Positions 1-14,142 are shown, numbered from the stretch's first letter. The stretch is 34,264 nt of DNA from Betaproteobacteria bacterium (GCA_011391275.1 JAABQW010000056.1:1-34264), one strand, 5' to 3'. The notes: generated from the letters alone by a model not told the origin. Made by a program: numbers and translations.

Positions 1-182
1 TCGAGGGCGACACGGTCGACCTCGTCGCCCTCAAGGCGGCGGGCATCGTCGCGGGCTCGGTCAAGCGCGCCAAGATCATCCTGGCGGGCAAGGTCGAGAA
101 GGCCCTGAAGATCCAGGGCATCGGCGTCACGAAGGGCGCGAAGGCGGCCATCGAGGCGGCCGGCGGCTCCGTGGCGGCCTGA
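1..182 (+). CDS. rplO: 50S ribosomal protein L15, C-terminal part (5' end outside window)
   Basis: The first 59 codons in frame, ending at the TGA at 180-182, are the C-terminal third of ribosomal protein L15. The segment [12 protein letters not shown], then an alternating beta-strand region and the ending [13 protein letters not shown], is the family's conserved tail. L15 is a late-assembling large-subunit protein that binds 23S rRNA. It is followed after 17 bp by secY, the standard order at the end of the spc operon, so it is almost certainly co-transcribed with it. The start codon lies upstream of the window. Confidence 0.95.
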   Translation, partial: EGDTVDLVALKAAGIVAGSVKRAKIILAGKVEKALKIQGIGVTKGAKAAIEAAGGSVAA

Positions 183-199
183 CCGGAAAGGCACACGAC

Positions 200-1522
<1,323 letters not shown>

Positions 1523-1533
1523 GGAAATCGGGA

Positions 1534-1752
1534 ATGGCCAAGGAAGAGACTATCCAGATGCAGGGAGAGGTCGTCGAGACCCTCCCGAACGCGATGTTCC
1601 GGGTGAAGCTCGAGAACGGCCACATCGTCCTCGGCCACATCTCGGGGAAGATGCGGATGCACTACATCCGGATCCTGCCGGGCGACAAGGTGACTGTAGA
1701 GCTCACCCCGTACGACTTGACGAAGGCCCGGATCACGTTCCGGGCGAAGTAA
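1534..1752 (+). CDS. infA: Translation initiation factor IF-1
   Basis: IF-1 is a single OB-fold protein that occupies the 30S A site during initiation. The 72-residue product is full length and shows the family pattern: [13 protein letters not shown], then [26 protein letters not shown] and the ending LTKARITFR. It begins 11 bp after secY and is followed 11 bp later by rpmJ. The secY-infA-rpmJ order is typical of beta- and some other proteobacteria; E. coli keeps infA elsewhere. A GGGAAA upstream of the ATG can act as ribosome binding site. Confidence 0.97.
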   Translation: MAKEETIQMQGEVVETLPNAMFRVKLENGHIVLGHISGKMRMHYIRILPGDKVTVELTPYDLTKARITFRAK

Positions 1753-1763
1753 GGAGAAGAGTG

Positions 1764-1877
1764 ATGCGAGTTCAGGCTTCGGTGAAGAAAATCTGCCGCA
1801 AGTGCAAGATCGTGCGGCGCAAGGGCGTCGTGCGCGTCATCTGCTCGGATCCGCGCCACAAGCAGCGCCAGGGCTGA
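1764..1877 (+). CDS. rpmJ: 50S ribosomal protein L36, zinc-binding (C+) form
   Basis: This 37-residue gene reads [17 protein letters not shown], then [17 protein letters not shown], ending RQG. It is ribosomal protein L36, the smallest large-subunit protein, which sits near the peptidyl transferase region. The zinc ligands C11, C14, C27 and H32 are all present, so this is the zinc-containing C+ type rather than the zinc-free paralogue many bacteria express under zinc starvation. The start follows a clear AAGGAG ribosome binding site at 1750-1756, 11 bp after infA. A 41-bp gap separates it from rpsM. Confidence 0.96.
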   Translation: MRVQASVKKICRKCKIVRRKGVVRVICSDPRHKQRQG

Positions 1878-1918
1878 TTCAGGTCGCCCCGATCAGGACA
1901 ACAGCTAAGGATTAAGCA

Positions 1919-2287
1919 ATGGCCCGTATTGCCGGCATCAACATCCCGAACCACCAGCACGCCGCGATCGCGCTCACCGCGATCTTCGGCATCGGACGCG
2001 CGCGCGCGCGGGTGATCTGCGACGCGGCGGGGGTGAAGCACTCCGCCAAGATCAAGGATCTCACCGACGGCGAGATGGACAAGCTGCGCGAGCAGGTGAC
2101 CCGCTTCGCCGTCGAGGGCGACCTGCGCCGCGAGAACTCCATGAACATCAAGCGGCTCATGGACCTCGGCTGCTACCGGGGCGTGCGCCACAAGAAGGGC
2201 CTTCCGGTTCGCGGCCAGCGCACGCGCACCAACGCGCGCACCCGCAAGGGCCCGCGCAAGGCCGTCCGACTGTCGAAGTCGGCCTAA
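1919..2287 (+). CDS. rpsM: 30S ribosomal protein S13
   Basis: S13 lies in the head of the small subunit and contacts the P-site tRNA and the 50S subunit (bridges B1a/B1b). The 122-residue product has the family start [12 protein letters not shown], the helix-two-turn-helix region [33 protein letters not shown] and the basic tail [11 protein letters not shown]. It opens the alpha-operon group. The 41-bp gap before it is too short for the nested-pseudoknot leader that S4 uses to repress this operon in E. coli, so that kind of control is not evident here. Confidence 0.97.
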   Translation: MARIAGINIPNHQHAAIALTAIFGIGRARARVICDAAGVKHSAKIKDLTDGEMDKLREQVTRFAVEGDLRRENSMNIKRLMDLGCYRGVRHKKGLPVRGQRTRTNARTRKGPRKAVRLSKSA

Positions 2288-2316
2288 CCGCCTAGACGAA
2301 TCGAGGAAACCAAAGC

Positions 2317-2709
2317 ATGGCCAAACCTGCCGCCACCCGCGTACGCAAGAAGGTCAAGAAGAACGTGTCCGAGGGCATCGCGCACGTTCACGCCTCCTTC
2401 AACAACACCATCGTGACGATCACGGATCGCCAGGGCAACGCGCTTTCGTGGGCCACTTCCGGCGGTGCCGGCTTCAAGGGCTCGCGCAAGTCCACGCCCT
2501 TCGCGGCCCAGGTCGCGGCGGAAGCCGCGGGCCGCGCCGCGATGGAATGCGGGGTGAAGAACCTCGAGGTGCGCATCAAGGGCCCCGGCCCCGGGCGGGA
2601 GTCCGCCGTGCGCGCCCTCAACGCGCTCGGCCTCAAGATCCTTTCGATCGCCGACGTGACGCCGGTGCCGCACAACGGCTGCCGTCCGCCGAAGCGCCGC
2701 CGGATGTAA
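2317..2709 (+). CDS. rpsK: 30S ribosomal protein S11
   Basis: S11 is a platform protein of the small subunit, next to the mRNA exit channel. The 130-residue product has [19 protein letters not shown], the segment [36 protein letters not shown] and the ending [13 protein letters not shown]. All are hallmark S11 segments, and the length is normal. It lies 29 bp after rpsM with GAGGAAA upstream of the ATG, inside the co-transcribed alpha operon. Confidence 0.97.
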   Translation: MAKPAATRVRKKVKKNVSEGIAHVHASFNNTIVTITDRQGNALSWATSGGAGFKGSRKSTPFAAQVAAEAAGRAAMECGVKNLEVRIKGPGPGRESAVRALNALGLKILSIADVTPVPHNGCRPPKRRRM

Positions 2710-2746
2710 CCGGCGAGCGAGAACGAAGAGACCACAGGAAGACACC

Positions 2747-3367
<621 letters not shown>

Positions 3368-3431
3368 GCGCTGCCCGGAAGCACCGGCAGCCGGCTCGCT
3401 CCCTCAACCGACACTGGCAGAGGCCCCTCGC

Positions 3432-4409
3432 ATGCAAAGCAACGCCACGAATTTCCTGAAGCCCCGCATCATCGACGTGCAGAACCTCTCCCCCACGCAC
3501 GCCAAGGTGGTGATGGAGCCGTTCGAGCGCGGCTACGGGCACACGCTCGGCAACGCGCTTCGCCGCATCCTCCTCTCCTCCATGCCCGGCTACGCCGCGA
3601 CCGAGGTGAAGATCGCCGGCGTCCTCCACGAGTACTCGACCATCGAGGGCGTCCAGGAGGACGTCGTGGACGTGCTCCTGAACCTCAAGGGCATCGTCAT
3701 GAAGCTGCACGGCCGCGCCGAGGTCAGCCTCAAGCTCAAGAAGGACAAGCCCGGCCCGGTCACGGCCGCGGACATCGAGCAGACGCACGACATCGAGATC
3801 ATCAACCCCGAGCACCTCATCGCGCACATCACGCAGGGCGGCAAGCTCGAGATGACGGTGAAGGTCGAGAAGGGCCGCGGCTACGTGCCGGCCACCTCGC
3901 GCCGCACCGAGGATTCGCGCGCCATCGGCGCGATCCTGCTGGACGCCTCCTTCAGCCCCATCCGGCGCGTGAGCTACCAGGTGGAGAGCGCCCGCGTCGA
4001 GCAGCGCACCGACCTCGATCGCCTCGTGATCGACATCGAGACCAACGGCGTCATCGAGCCCGAGGAGGCCGTGCGCTACGCGGCCAGCGTCCTCGTGGAC
4101 CAGCTCTCCGTGTTCGCGTCGCTCCAGTCGACGAGCGAGGAGCGCGTCGAGAGCGCCCAGCCGCAGGTCGACCCGATCCTGCTGCAGCCCGTCGACGACC
4201 TCGAGCTCACGGTGCGTTCGGCCAACTGCCTGAAGGCCGAGAACATCTACTACATCGGCGACCTCATCCAGCGCACCGAGAACGAGCTCCTCAAGACCCC
4301 GAACCTCGGCCGCAAGTCGCTCAACGAGATCAAGGAAGTGCTCGCGTCCAAGGGGCTCACCCTGGGCATGAAGCTCGAGAACTGGCCGGTCGCCGGCCTC
4401 ACGAAGTAG
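3432..4409 (+). CDS. rpoA: DNA-directed RNA polymerase subunit alpha
   Basis: The alpha subunit dimerises to start RNA polymerase assembly, and its C-terminal domain contacts UP elements and activators. The 325-residue product has the N-terminal dimerisation domain ([20 protein letters not shown]; then [15 protein letters not shown]), a linker near residues 230-245, and the C-terminal helix-hairpin-helix domain ([35 protein letters not shown]). Length and order (rpsD-rpoA-rplQ) are standard. A GCAGAGG sequence precedes the ATG. Confidence 0.98.
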   Translation: MQSNATNFLKPRIIDVQNLSPTHAKVVMEPFERGYGHTLGNALRRILLSSMPGYAATEVKIAGVLHEYSTIEGVQEDVVDVLLNLKGIVMKLHGRAEVSLKLKKDKPGPVTAADIEQTHDIEIINPEHLIAHITQGGKLEMTVKVEKGRGYVPATSRRTEDSRAIGAILLDASFSPIRRVSYQVESARVEQRTDLDRLVIDIETNGVIEPEEAVRYAASVLVDQLSVFASLQSTSEERVESAQPQVDPILLQPVDDLELTVRSANCLKAENIYYIGDLIQRTENELLKTPNLGRKSLNEIKEVLASKGLTLGMKLENWPVAGLTK

Positions 4410-4474
4410 CCTTTTTCCAACCCCATAACAACAACAAGGCCGCATAGGCCAAGAGACCGACAAGGAAACGAACC

Positions 4475-4873
4475 ATGCGTCACCGCCACGGGCTTCGCAA
4501 GCTCAACAAGACCAGCAGCCATCGCCTCGCGATGCTGCGCAACATGACCGTCTCGCTGCTCAAGCACGAGGCCATCCGCACCACGCTCCCGAAGGCGAAG
4601 GAGCTGCGCCGGGTCGCCGAGCCGATCATCACGCTCGGCAAGAACCCGACGCTCGCCAACAAGCGCCTCGCCTTCAACCGGCTGCGCGACCGCGACATGG
4701 TGGTGAAGCTCTTCGACGAGCTGGGCCCGCGCTACAAGAGCCGCAACGGCGGGTACCTGCGCATCCTCAAGTGGGGCTTCCGCCAGGGCGACAACGCGCC
4801 CATGGCGCTGGTCGAGCTGATGGACCGCCCCGAGCCGACGGAAGCGCCGGCGAAGGAAGAGAAGGCCGCCTGA
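4475..4873 (+). CDS. rplQ: 50S ribosomal protein L17
   Basis: L17 sits near the polypeptide exit tunnel of the large subunit. The 132-residue product begins [17 protein letters not shown] and contains the family segments [20 protein letters not shown] and [13 protein letters not shown] glutamate/alanine-rich tail after residue 118 is common in betaproteobacterial L17. AAGGAAA lies just upstream of the ATG. It is the last gene of the operon and is followed by a clear hairpin terminator. Confidence 0.97.
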   Translation: MRHRHGLRKLNKTSSHRLAMLRNMTVSLLKHEAIRTTLPKAKELRRVAEPIITLGKNPTLANKRLAFNRLRDRDMVVKLFDELGPRYKSRNGGYLRILKWGFRQGDNAPMALVELMDRPEPTEAPAKEEKAA

Positions 4874-4899
4874 GCCTCCCGCGTCGCCGCAGCAGGAAG

Positions 4900-4925
4900 A
4901 AAGCCGACCCCCGGGTCGGCTTTTT
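4900..4925 (+). terminator. Rho-independent terminator after rplQ
   Basis: A perfect inverted repeat, GCCGACCC (4903-4910) and GGGTCGGC (4913-4920), is flanked by AAA on the left and five T on the right. It lies 26 bp after the rplQ stop and just before the convergent glycerate kinase gene ends at 4938. The matching A and T flanks mean it can also act on leftward transcripts, although the A-run on that side is interrupted. Confidence 0.88.
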
Positions 4926-4937
4926 CGCATCCGGGGC

Positions 4938-6208
4938 CTAGAGGACGAGGACGATCCGGAAGTCGTTGACGTTGGTGCGGGTCGGGCCGGTCACGACGAG
5001 GTCGTCGAGCGCGGAGAAGAAGCCGTACCCGTCGTTGTTGGCGAGCAGGCGCTTGGCATCCAGCCCCAGGGCCGCCGCCCGCGCGAGCGCGTCCGGGGTG
5101 ACGATCGCCCCGGCGTTGGCCTCGGCGCCGTCGATTCCGTCGGTGTCGGCTGCCAGCGCCCACGTGTTCCCGAGGCCGCCGAGCTCCACGGCGAGCGAGA
5201 GCAGGAACTCGCTGCATCGCCCCCCTTTCCCCGTCCCGCGGAGGGTCACCGTCGTCTCCCCCCCGGAGATCACGGCCACCGGCGGGCGGAACGGGTGCGC
5301 GTGCTGGCGCAGCTGCCGCGCGATCGCCGCGTGCACCTTGGCGACCTCCCGCGCTTCCCCGGTGACGCTGTCGCCGAGCACCATGGGAGTGATGCCGCGC
5401 GACTGCACGAAGGCCGCGGCCGACATGAGGCTGGCGTGCGCGGTGGCGATCACGCGGACATCGACGCGGTTGAACCCCTGGTCGCCCGCCTTGGGCGTCT
5501 CCGGGATCCCGCCCGCCGCCCCCCTCGCGAGGTGGGCCGCGATGGAGGCCGGGGCCGCGACGCCGAAGCGCTGGAGGATGTCGAGCGAGTCCGCGTAGGT
5601 GGTCGGGTCGGGAGAGCAGGGACCGGAGGCGATGTGGGTGGGGTCGTCCCCGGTGACGTCCGAGATCACGAGCGCGAGCACGCGGGCGCGGGTCGCCAGC
5701 GCGAGGCGCCCGCCCTGGATCGTCGACAGGTGCTTGCGGATCGTGTTCATGTCCTGGATCGGCGCGCCGCTCGCGAGGAGCTCGCGGGTCACCGCCTTCA
5801 GGTCCGCCATGGGGACGCCGTCGACGGGAAGCGACAGGAGGCTCGAGCCGCCCCCCGACACCAGCACCAGCAGGAGGTCGTCCTCGCCCAGCGAGCGGGC
5901 GCGCGCGAGGATCTCGCGGGCCGCCTCCTCCCCGGCCTCGTCTGGCACCGGGTGTCCGGCCTCGACCACGCGGATCCGGCGCGCCGGCAGCCCATGCCCG
6001 TACCGGGTGATCACCAGCCCCTCGAGCGGCGCCCCGGGAGGCCACGACGCCTCGACGGCCGCGGCCATCGAGGCGGCTGCCTTGCCCGCGCCGACCACGA
6101 GGGTCCGGCCGGCCGGGGGCGGCGGCAGGTGGGCCGGGACGATCTCCAACGGGTCCGCCGAGGCGAGCGCGGCGCGGAAGCTGTCGTGCAGGAGCTGGCG
6201 GACGTCCT

Positions 6209-6212
<4 letters not shown>
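4938..6212 (-). CDS. ttuD: Glycerate 2-kinase (MOFRL family, TtuD/GckA-like)
   Basis: This 424-residue protein belongs to the bacterial glycerate 2-kinase family (DUF4147 plus MOFRL domain), which phosphorylates D-glycerate with ATP. Some members were first called hydroxypyruvate reductase. Visible motifs are [12 protein letters not shown] (residues 39-50, Lys44), [13 protein letters not shown] (117-129), [19 protein letters not shown], and the C-terminal TDGIDG. The chosen start is TTG at 6212, with GGAGGG 7 nt upstream. Its first bases overlap the uvrA stop as TTGA, which suggests translational coupling to uvrA. Substrate stereochemistry and pathway (glyoxylate, tartrate or serine-cycle related) cannot be read from the window. 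Confidence 0.9.
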
Positions 6213-9052
<2,840 letters not shown>

Positions 9053-9135
9053 GCCGGGATTGGGTCGGGGTGAATCGGGGTCCTGTGGGCCCCCGGGGCG
9101 CCTGCCGCGCCGCGGGATGATCCGGAAGGGCAATC

Positions 9136-9145
9136 TGTTAATATA
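9136..9145. promoter_or_regulatory. AT-rich core of the uvrA / MFS divergent intergenic region
   Basis: The 145-bp gap between divergent uvrA (start 9052) and the MFS gene (start 9198) is GC-rich except for a short AT island, TGTTAATATA. On the plus strand it reads as a weak extended -10 (TG-T-TAATAT). On the minus strand it gives TATATT. No convincing -35 box is visible for either direction, and no SOS (LexA) box of the CTGT-N8-ACAG type was found. It is the best promoter candidate in the gap but is weak. Confidence 0.35.
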
Positions 9146-9197
9146 CCTGAGCGTCCTTTCCCGTTCGAACCCCCCCGTGGCCCCATCTCCGGTCCGC

Positions 9198-10400
9198 ATG
9201 AGCGCCCGTGAGTTCCGGGCGAGTTTTTCCCTCGCCTCGATCTTCGGGCTGCGCCTTTTCGGGATGTTCATCATCCTGCCCGTGTTCGCCCTTTACGCCG
9301 AGGGGCTGCCGGGCTGGAACCTCACGCTCGTCGGAATCGCCCTGGGTGCCTACGGCCTCACGCAGGCCATCCTGCAGATCCCGTTCGGGTGGGTCTCCGA
9401 CCGGGTCGGGCGCAAGCCGGTCATGGTGGCCGGGCTCGTCGTCTTCGCCGCGGGCAGCGCGGTCTGCGCGCTCTCGCAGGCGCCGTGGGCCGTCATCCTC
9501 GGCCGCGTCATCCAGGGCGCCGGGGCCATCTCCGGCGTGGCCATCGCCATGGCCGCGGACCTGACGCGCCCCAGCCAGCGCACCAAGGCGATGGCCATCA
9601 TCGGGTCGACGATCGGGGTGGCGTTCGCCGGGTCGTTCGTGCTGGCTCCCTTCCTGCGCAATGCCGTGGGCGTCCAGGGCATCTTCGCGCTCACCGGACT
9701 CCTCGCCCTGTCCGCCGTGGCGATCGTCGTCTGGGTCGTGCCGGACCCTCCCGCCGCCCGGCACGGGAAGGCGTCCGTGCCCTTTGCCGAGGTGCTGCGC
9801 GACGCGGAGCTCCTGCGGCTCAACGCCGGCATCTTCGCCCTGCACGCGGTCCTCATGGCCCTCTTCGTCGTGGTGCCCCTGTCGCTGGTGCGCGCAGGCC
9901 TCCCGGCCGCCTCGCACTGGGGCATGTACCTGGGCGCCGTGGGAACGGGCTTCGTGCTCATGCTCCCGTTCGTCGCGGTCCGGCGTCTGGCCCGCCACGA
10001 GCGCGCCGTCTTCCTGGGTGCGGTGGCCGTGCTGGCAGCGGGAATCGCGGTGCTGGCCGCTTCGGCCGACCGGCTCTGGCCGCTGGGCGCCGGGCTCGTC
10101 ATCTTTTTCGCCGCCTTCAACGTTCTAGAAGCCAAGCTGCCCGCGTTGGTGTCGAAGGCGGCCCCGCCCGCGGCGAAGGGTGCGGCCTCCGGCGTCTATT
10201 CGAGCGTGCAGTTCCTGGGCACGTTCGTGGGCGCCGCCGCGGGCGGCGTCATCGCCCAGTACCTCGGCCCGGTGGCCGTCCTTGCCGCCTGCCTCGCCAT
10301 CACCATCGCCTGGCTCGCGGTGGCCTGGCCGATGCGGGAGCCGGCTGCCCGCGAAAGCGAAGTGCACGACCCCCACGAGCCCCAAGCATCCAACCCCTGA
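9198..10400 (+). CDS. MFS transporter, YajR-like without the C-terminal YAM domain
   Basis: This 400-residue major facilitator protein has about twelve hydrophobic segments. Its opening, [20 protein letters not shown], then [20 protein letters not shown] and VGRKPV (motif A), is close to E. coli YajR and the MFS protein next to ssb in pseudomonads. YajR carries an extra C-terminal ferredoxin-like YAM domain; here the protein ends after TM12 with a short acidic/proline tail. The ATG at 9198 is preferred because it gives the family N-terminus; a GTG seven codons upstream is possible. The substrate is unknown; a drug/H+ antiporter role is a family-level guess. ssb follows 14 bp later. Confidence 0.88.
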   Translation: MSAREFRASFSLASIFGLRLFGMFIILPVFALYAEGLPGWNLTLVGIALGAYGLTQAILQIPFGWVSDRVGRKPVMVAGLVVFAAGSAVCALSQAPWAVILGRVIQGAGAISGVAIAMAADLTRPSQRTKAMAIIGSTIGVAFAGSFVLAPFLRNAVGVQGIFALTGLLALSAVAIVVWVVPDPPAARHGKASVPFAEVLRDAELLRLNAGIFALHAVLMALFVVVPLSLVRAGLPAASHWGMYLGAVGTGFVLMLPFVAVRRLARHERAVFLGAVAVLAAGIAVLAASADRLWPLGAGLVIFFAAFNVLEAKLPALVSKAAPPAAKGAASGVYSSVQFLGTFVGAAAGGVIAQYLGPVAVLAACLAITIAWLAVAWPMREPAARESEVHDPHEPQASNP

Positions 10401-10414
10401 CCCCGGGAGAAAAC

Positions 10415-10888
10415 ATGGCATCCGTCAACAAAGTCATCCTCATCGGCAACCTCGGCCGCGATCCCGAGACGCGCTACATGCCCGACGGCGGCGCCGTCAC
10501 CAACGTGTCGATCGCCACCACGGAATCGTGGAAGGACAAGAACGGCGAGAAGCAGGAGAAGACCGAATGGCACCGCGTGGCCTTCTTCGGCAAGCTCGCG
10601 GAGATCGCCGGCGAGTACCTGAAGAAGGGCTCCCAGGTCTACGTCGAGGGGCGCCTCCAGACGCGCAAGTGGCAGGACAAGGACGGCCAGGACAAGTACA
10701 CCACCGAGATCGTCGCGGACCGGATGCAGATGCTGGGCTCACGCCAGGGCATGGGCGGCGGCGAGCGGGAAGGGGGCGGCGGGGACCGCGAGGGCGCCTC
10801 GCGCCCGGCCGCCGCGAAGCCCGCGGCGGGCAAGTCCGCCGGCGCCGGCTCCAAGTTCGACGACTTCGAGGACGACATCCCGTTCTAG
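10415..10888 (+). CDS. ssb: Single-stranded DNA-binding protein
   Basis: SSB coats single-stranded DNA in replication, repair and recombination. The 157-residue protein has an OB fold ([20 protein letters not shown]; then [35 protein letters not shown]) up to about residue 110, a Gly/Ala/Arg-rich flexible linker, and the acidic tip FEDDIPF. That tip recruits partner enzymes. GGGAGA precedes the ATG. It lies 14 bp after the MFS gene and is probably co-transcribed; uvrA is divergent nearby, putting two DNA-repair genes around the transporter. Confidence 0.98.
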   Translation: MASVNKVILIGNLGRDPETRYMPDGGAVTNVSIATTESWKDKNGEKQEKTEWHRVAFFGKLAEIAGEYLKKGSQVYVEGRLQTRKWQDKDGQDKYTTEIVADRMQMLGSRQGMGGGEREGGGGDREGASRPAAAKPAAGKSAGAGSKFDDFEDDIPF

Positions 10889-10964
10889 GGGGCGGGCGCC
10901 GCGGGCCGGGCGAACCAGCCGCTAGAATGCTTGTCTCAACGACTTTCCCACGGGGCATTCCGAC

Positions 10965-11834
10965 ATGAAGCGCATCGTCCTTTTCCTCGTCACGAACCTG
11001 GCCGTGATGCTGGTGCTCTCGGTCACGCTCAACGTCCTGGGCGTGAACCGCTTCCTGGCCGCCGAGGGGCTGAACGTCGGGATGCTCGTCGTGTTCTCGG
11101 CCGTCGTGGGCTTCGCGGGCGCGTTCATCTCGCTTCTCATGTCGAAGACCATGGCGAAGTGGTCCACGGGCGCACAGGTCATCGAAACGCCGCAGAGCGC
11201 GGACGAGCAATGGCTCGTGGGCACCGTGCGGCGGCTCGCCGAAAAGGCGGGCATCGGCATGCCGGAGGTCGCCGTTTACGAGGGCGAGCCCAACGCATTC
11301 GCCACCGGCGCGTTCCGCAATTCCTCGCTCGTCGCCGTCTCCACCGGGCTCCTCCACTCGATGACCAAGGAGGAGGTCGAGGCGGTCCTCGCGCACGAGG
11401 TGGCGCACGTGGCCAACGGCGACATGGTGACGCTCACGCTCATCCAGGGCGTGGTGAACACCTTCGTCGTCTTCATCGCCCGCGTGGTGGGCTACGCGGT
11501 CGACAAGGTGGTGTTCCGGACCGAGCGGGGCGTGGGCCCGGGCTACTACGTCACCGTCATCGTCTGCGAGATCGTCTTCGGCATCCTCGCCTCGATCATC
11601 GTGGCGTGGTTCTCGCGCCAGCGCGAGTTCCGGGCGGACGCCGGGGCCGCGCACTACATGGGCAACGCGAGGCCGATGGTGTCGGCGCTGCGCCGCCTCG
11701 GCGGTCTCGAGCCGGGCGAACTCCCGAAGGCCTTCCAGTCCTCGGGCATCTCCGACAAGGCGGGCTTCATGGCCCTCTTCTCCACGCACCCGCCCATCGA
11801 GGCGCGCATCGCGGCGCTCGAGTCGCGCAGTTGA
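10965..11834 (+). CDS. htpX: Membrane zinc metalloprotease HtpX
   Basis: HtpX is an inner-membrane M48 protease that helps degrade misfolded membrane proteins. The 289-residue protein has two N-terminal membrane segments (about 4-26 and 36-58), the zinc motif HEVAH (residues 144-148) in the context [15 protein letters not shown], two further hydrophobic segments near 160-180 and 195-215, and EFRADAGAA (Glu221 as likely third ligand). Its C-terminal [13 protein letters not shown] is also family-typical. A TAGAAT hexamer at 10923-10928 could be a -10 box but lacks a -35. No heat-shock promoter was recognised. The next MFS gene overlaps its stop codon. Confidence 0.96.
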   Translation: MKRIVLFLVTNLAVMLVLSVTLNVLGVNRFLAAEGLNVGMLVVFSAVVGFAGAFISLLMSKTMAKWSTGAQVIETPQSADEQWLVGTVRRLAEKAGIGMPEVAVYEGEPNAFATGAFRNSSLVAVSTGLLHSMTKEEVEAVLAHEVAHVANGDMVTLTLIQGVVNTFVVFIARVVGYAVDKVVFRTERGVGPGYYVTVIVCEIVFGILASIIVAWFSRQREFRADAGAAHYMGNARPMVSALRRLGGLEPGELPKAFQSSGISDKAGFMALFSTHPPIEARIAALESRS

Positions 11835-13000
11835 ATCCCGGTCCGGAGGGCGGGCAACACCCGTCCGTCCGGCTCGCCTTCCTCGTCGCGATCACCGTCT
11901 TCGCGCACACGGCGTTCAACGGCAGCCGGGTCACCGTCTCGCTCTATGCGCTGAGCCTGCAGGCGAGCCCGCTCACCGTGGGCGCGCTGATCTCGCTGTA
12001 CTCCATCCTGCCGATGCTGCTGTCGGTGAGCGCCGGGCGGATGATCGACCGCGTCGGCACGAAGAAGCCGCTCCTCTGGTCCGCGGCCACGCTCGCCTGC
12101 GGCGTCGGGCTCCCGGCGCTCTCGCCCGGCATGCCGGCGCTCTACCTCGCATGCACGGTGATCGGACTCGCGTTCATGGTGTTCCACATCGCGGTGCAGA
12201 ACGCCGTGGCGGCGATCAGCGCGCCGGAAGACCGGGCCGTCAACTACAGCTGGCTGGCCCTGGGGTTCTCCATCTCGGGGTTCCTGGGCCCCACCACGGC
12301 AGGGCTCGCGATCGACGGCGTCGGGCACCGCGCCGCGTTCGCCATCCTGGCCGTTTCGGGCCTCGCGCCGGTGCTCGCCATCGCGTTCGCCAAGGGCGCG
12401 TTCCCGCGCGCCCACCAGGGGAGCGCGCCCGGCGGGCGCCTGAAGGACCTCGTGGGCAACCGCGAGTTGCGGCGCGTCTTCCTCGTGACGGGCATCCTCG
12501 CGATGGCCTGGGACCTCTTCTACTTCGTGATGCCCATCTACGGGACTTCCATCGGGCTGTCCGCCTCCACGATCGGGGGCATCCTCGGATCGTTCGCGGC
12601 CGCGACCTTCGTGGTGCGCATGGTGCTGCCATGGTTCGCGCGGCGGCTTCCCGAATGGGGGCTGGTGAGCTCGACGCTCTTCGTCGCCTGCGTCGCGTAC
12701 GCGCTCTTTCCGCTCGTGCGGACGGTGCCGCTCATTGCGGCGATCGCGTTCCTCCTCGGCCTGGGGCTGGGCGCCTCGCAGCCGAGCATGATGTCGCTCA
12801 TCCAGCGCTACACCCCGCCCGGCCGCCTCGGCGAGGCGCTCGGGGTGCGCACCACGGTGATGAACACGAGCCACACCTTCCTGCCGCTGCTCTTCGGCGG
12901 CCTGGGCACGGCACTCGGCATGGCCCCGGTGTTCTGGGCGATGGCCCTGTTCCTGGGAGGCGCGGGCGAGTTCGCCAGGCGCCTGCGCCGCGGTGCCTGA
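11831..13000 (+). CDS. MFS transporter overlapping htpX
   Basis: This 389-residue major facilitator protein has about twelve hydrophobic segments and motif A as [15 protein letters not shown] between TM2 and TM3. The likely start is TTG at 11831, which overlaps the htpX stop as TTGA. No in-frame ATG or GTG occurs before the first membrane segment, so starting later would destroy TM1. No strong ribosome binding site is visible, consistent with coupling to htpX translation. Substrate is not predictable. It differs from the MFS protein at 9198-10400, so the two are not a recent duplication. Confidence 0.85.
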   Translation: MNPGPEGGQHPSVRLAFLVAITVFAHTAFNGSRVTVSLYALSLQASPLTVGALISLYSILPMLLSVSAGRMIDRVGTKKPLLWSAATLACGVGLPALSPGMPALYLACTVIGLAFMVFHIAVQNAVAAISAPEDRAVNYSWLALGFSISGFLGPTTAGLAIDGVGHRAAFAILAVSGLAPVLAIAFAKGAFPRAHQGSAPGGRLKDLVGNRELRRVFLVTGILAMAWDLFYFVMPIYGTSIGLSASTIGGILGSFAAATFVVRMVLPWFARRLPEWGLVSSTLFVACVAYALFPLVRTVPLIAAIAFLLGLGLGASQPSMMSLIQRYTPPGRLGEALGVRTTVMNTSHTFLPLLFGGLGTALGMAPVFWAMALFLGGAGEFARRLRRGA

Positions 13001-13045
13001 AACCGGCTTTCGGGCCGCGCCGCGGAATGACGCGCCAAGTGCTTG

Positions 13046-13054
13046 TGTTAAAAT
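13046..13054 (+). promoter_or_regulatory. Extended -10 promoter for the fmdB operon
   Basis: In the 83-bp gap after the MFS gene the sequence TG-T-TAAAAT (13046-13054) is an extended -10 element one mismatch from consensus, followed by a second AT-rich hexamer GATAAT (13055-13060). No good -35 is present, as expected for an extended -10. Transcription would start near 13061, leaving a leader of about 23 nt before the ATG at 13084. It is the only strong AT-rich patch in the gap and probably drives fmdB, the DUF502 gene and possibly aspS. Confidence 0.55.
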
Positions 13055-13083
13055 GATAATTTTCCCCGTTTCCGAGGCAAGAC

Positions 13084-13428
13084 ATGCCCATTTACGAGTA
13101 CCGCTGCACGGCGTGCGGCCACCAGCAGGAATTCCTCCAGAAGTTGAGCGATGCTCCCCACACCCGCTGTACCCAGTGCGGCCAGGAGACTTTCTCGAAG
13201 ATGGTCACCGCGGCCGGCTTCCAGCTGAAGGGCAGCGGCTGGTACGCGACCGACTTCAAGGGCGGCGCCGCGCCGGCCGCGAAGGCGGAGAGCGCCGGCA
13301 CGAAGGAGAGCGCCGGCACGAAGGAGAGCGCCGGCACGAAGGAGAGCGCCGGCACGAAGGAGAGCGCCGGCACGAAGGAGGGCGCCGCGCCGGCCTGCGG
13401 CACGGGCGCCTGCCCGGCCTGCCCGTAG
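13084..13428 (+). CDS. FmdB-family zinc-ribbon protein with repeat linker
   Basis: The first 40 residues are an FmdB/CxxC_CxxC_SSSS zinc ribbon: MPIYEYRCTACGHQQEF, with C8, C11, C29 and C32 as ligands, followed by the usual GFQLKGSGWYATDFK. The family is small, its biochemical role is uncertain, and an old regulatory annotation comes from formamidase clusters. Here the C-terminal part is unusual. Five perfect ESAGTK repeats form a hydrophilic linker that leads to a second cysteine cluster, C105, C110 and C113. Total length is 114 residues. The gene heads the conserved fmdB-DUF502-aspS block of betaproteobacteria. Confidence 0.9.
   Translation: MPIYEYRCTACGHQQEFLQKLSDAPHTRCTQCGQETFSKMVTAAGFQLKGSGWYATDFKGGAAPAAKAESAGTKESAGTKESAGTKESAGTKESAGTKEGAAPACGTGACPACP
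13288..13377 (+). repeat. Five perfect 18-bp tandem repeats inside fmdB
   Basis: The unit GAGAGCGCCGGCACGAAG occurs five times head to tail without a mismatch (13288, 13306, 13324, 13342, 13360), followed by a partial GAG. Each unit adds ESAGTK in frame. Because the unit is a multiple of three, copy-number change would alter linker length but not the reading frame. Identity at third codon positions points to recent expansion by slippage or unequal recombination. Confidence 0.97.
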
Positions 13429-13461
13429 GCCCGCATTGAACCCCTGCACCCCGCGAAGTCG

Positions 13462-14142
13462 ATGCGCACGCGCGTGATGGCGACGTTCCGGCGCTATCTC
13501 ATCGCGGGCCTGCTCGTCTGGATCCCCCTCGCGATCACCTTCTGGGTGCTCGCGCTGGCCGTCGAGCTCATGGACCAGTCGCTGCGGCTCGTGCCGGACC
13601 GGTTCCAGAGCGACGCCATCCTGGGCTTCCATCTGCCGGGACTGGGCGCCGTTCTCACGATCGCGATCCTGCTCGCGACCGGCGCGATCGCGGCCAATTT
13701 CTTCGGCAAGCGGCTGCTCGATGTCTGGGAATCGATCCTCGGCCGCATCCCGATCGTGCGCTCGATCTACGGCGGCGTGAAGCAGATCAGCGACACGCTC
13801 TTCTCGCCGGACGGCAAGGCCTTCCGCCGCGCCGTGCTGGTGCGCTACCCGCATGCGGGGACGTGGACGGTCGCGCTCGTCACCGGCATGCCGGAACACG
13901 AGGTCACCGACCACCTCGGGCACGACCAGGTGTCGGTCTTCGTCCCCACCACGCCGAACATCACGGCGGGCTTCTTCCTCATCGTGCCGCGGTCCGACAC
14001 GATCGAACTGAGCATGAGCGTCGACCAGGCGCTCAAGTACATCATCTCCATGGGCGTGGCCGAGCCGCCGCGCCCGGGGGCACGGCCCGAGAGCGTTCCC
14101 TCCGGGACCGACCCCAATCCGGTGCCGTCGCCGAAAACGTAG
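13462..14142 (+). CDS. DUF502 family inner-membrane protein
   Basis: The 226-residue protein has two N-terminal hydrophobic segments (about 11-33 and 54-78), then the DUF502 hallmark [19 protein letters not shown] and a soluble beta-rich domain with [21 protein letters not shown] proline-rich tail follows residue 200. The family's function is unknown; plant and bacterial members are membrane proteins. The ATG at 13462 has no clear ribosome binding site; ATG 13477 is an alternative that loses only five residues. It lies between fmdB and aspS, a conserved trio, so it is probably transcribed with both. Confidence 0.87.
   Translation: MRTRVMATFRRYLIAGLLVWIPLAITFWVLALAVELMDQSLRLVPDRFQSDAILGFHLPGLGAVLTIAILLATGAIAANFFGKRLLDVWESILGRIPIVRSIYGGVKQISDTLFSPDGKAFRRAVLVRYPHAGTWTVALVTGMPEHEVTDHLGHDQVSVFVPTTPNITAGFFLIVPRSDTIELSMSVDQALKYIISMGVAEPPRPGARPESVPSGTDPNPVPSPKT

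Noticed and set aside
1878-1918. S4-type translational control leader before rpsM
   Set aside because: Only 41 bp separate rpmJ and rpsM, and no pseudoknot-forming pairings were recognised.
9053-9197. LexA box between uvrA and the MFS gene
   Set aside because: No CTGT-N8-ACAG palindrome could be found on either strand.
10889-10964. Heat-shock (sigma-32) promoter upstream of htpX
   Set aside because: No CTTGAAA / CCCCAT-type pair was found; only an isolated TAGAAT hexamer is present.
9198-13000. The two MFS genes as a recent duplication
   Set aside because: Their sequences share only general MFS features such as motif A, and their N- and C-termini differ.
13288-13377. Five direct repeats considered as a CRISPR array
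   Set aside because: The 18-bp units are contiguous with no spacers and lie in frame within fmdB.
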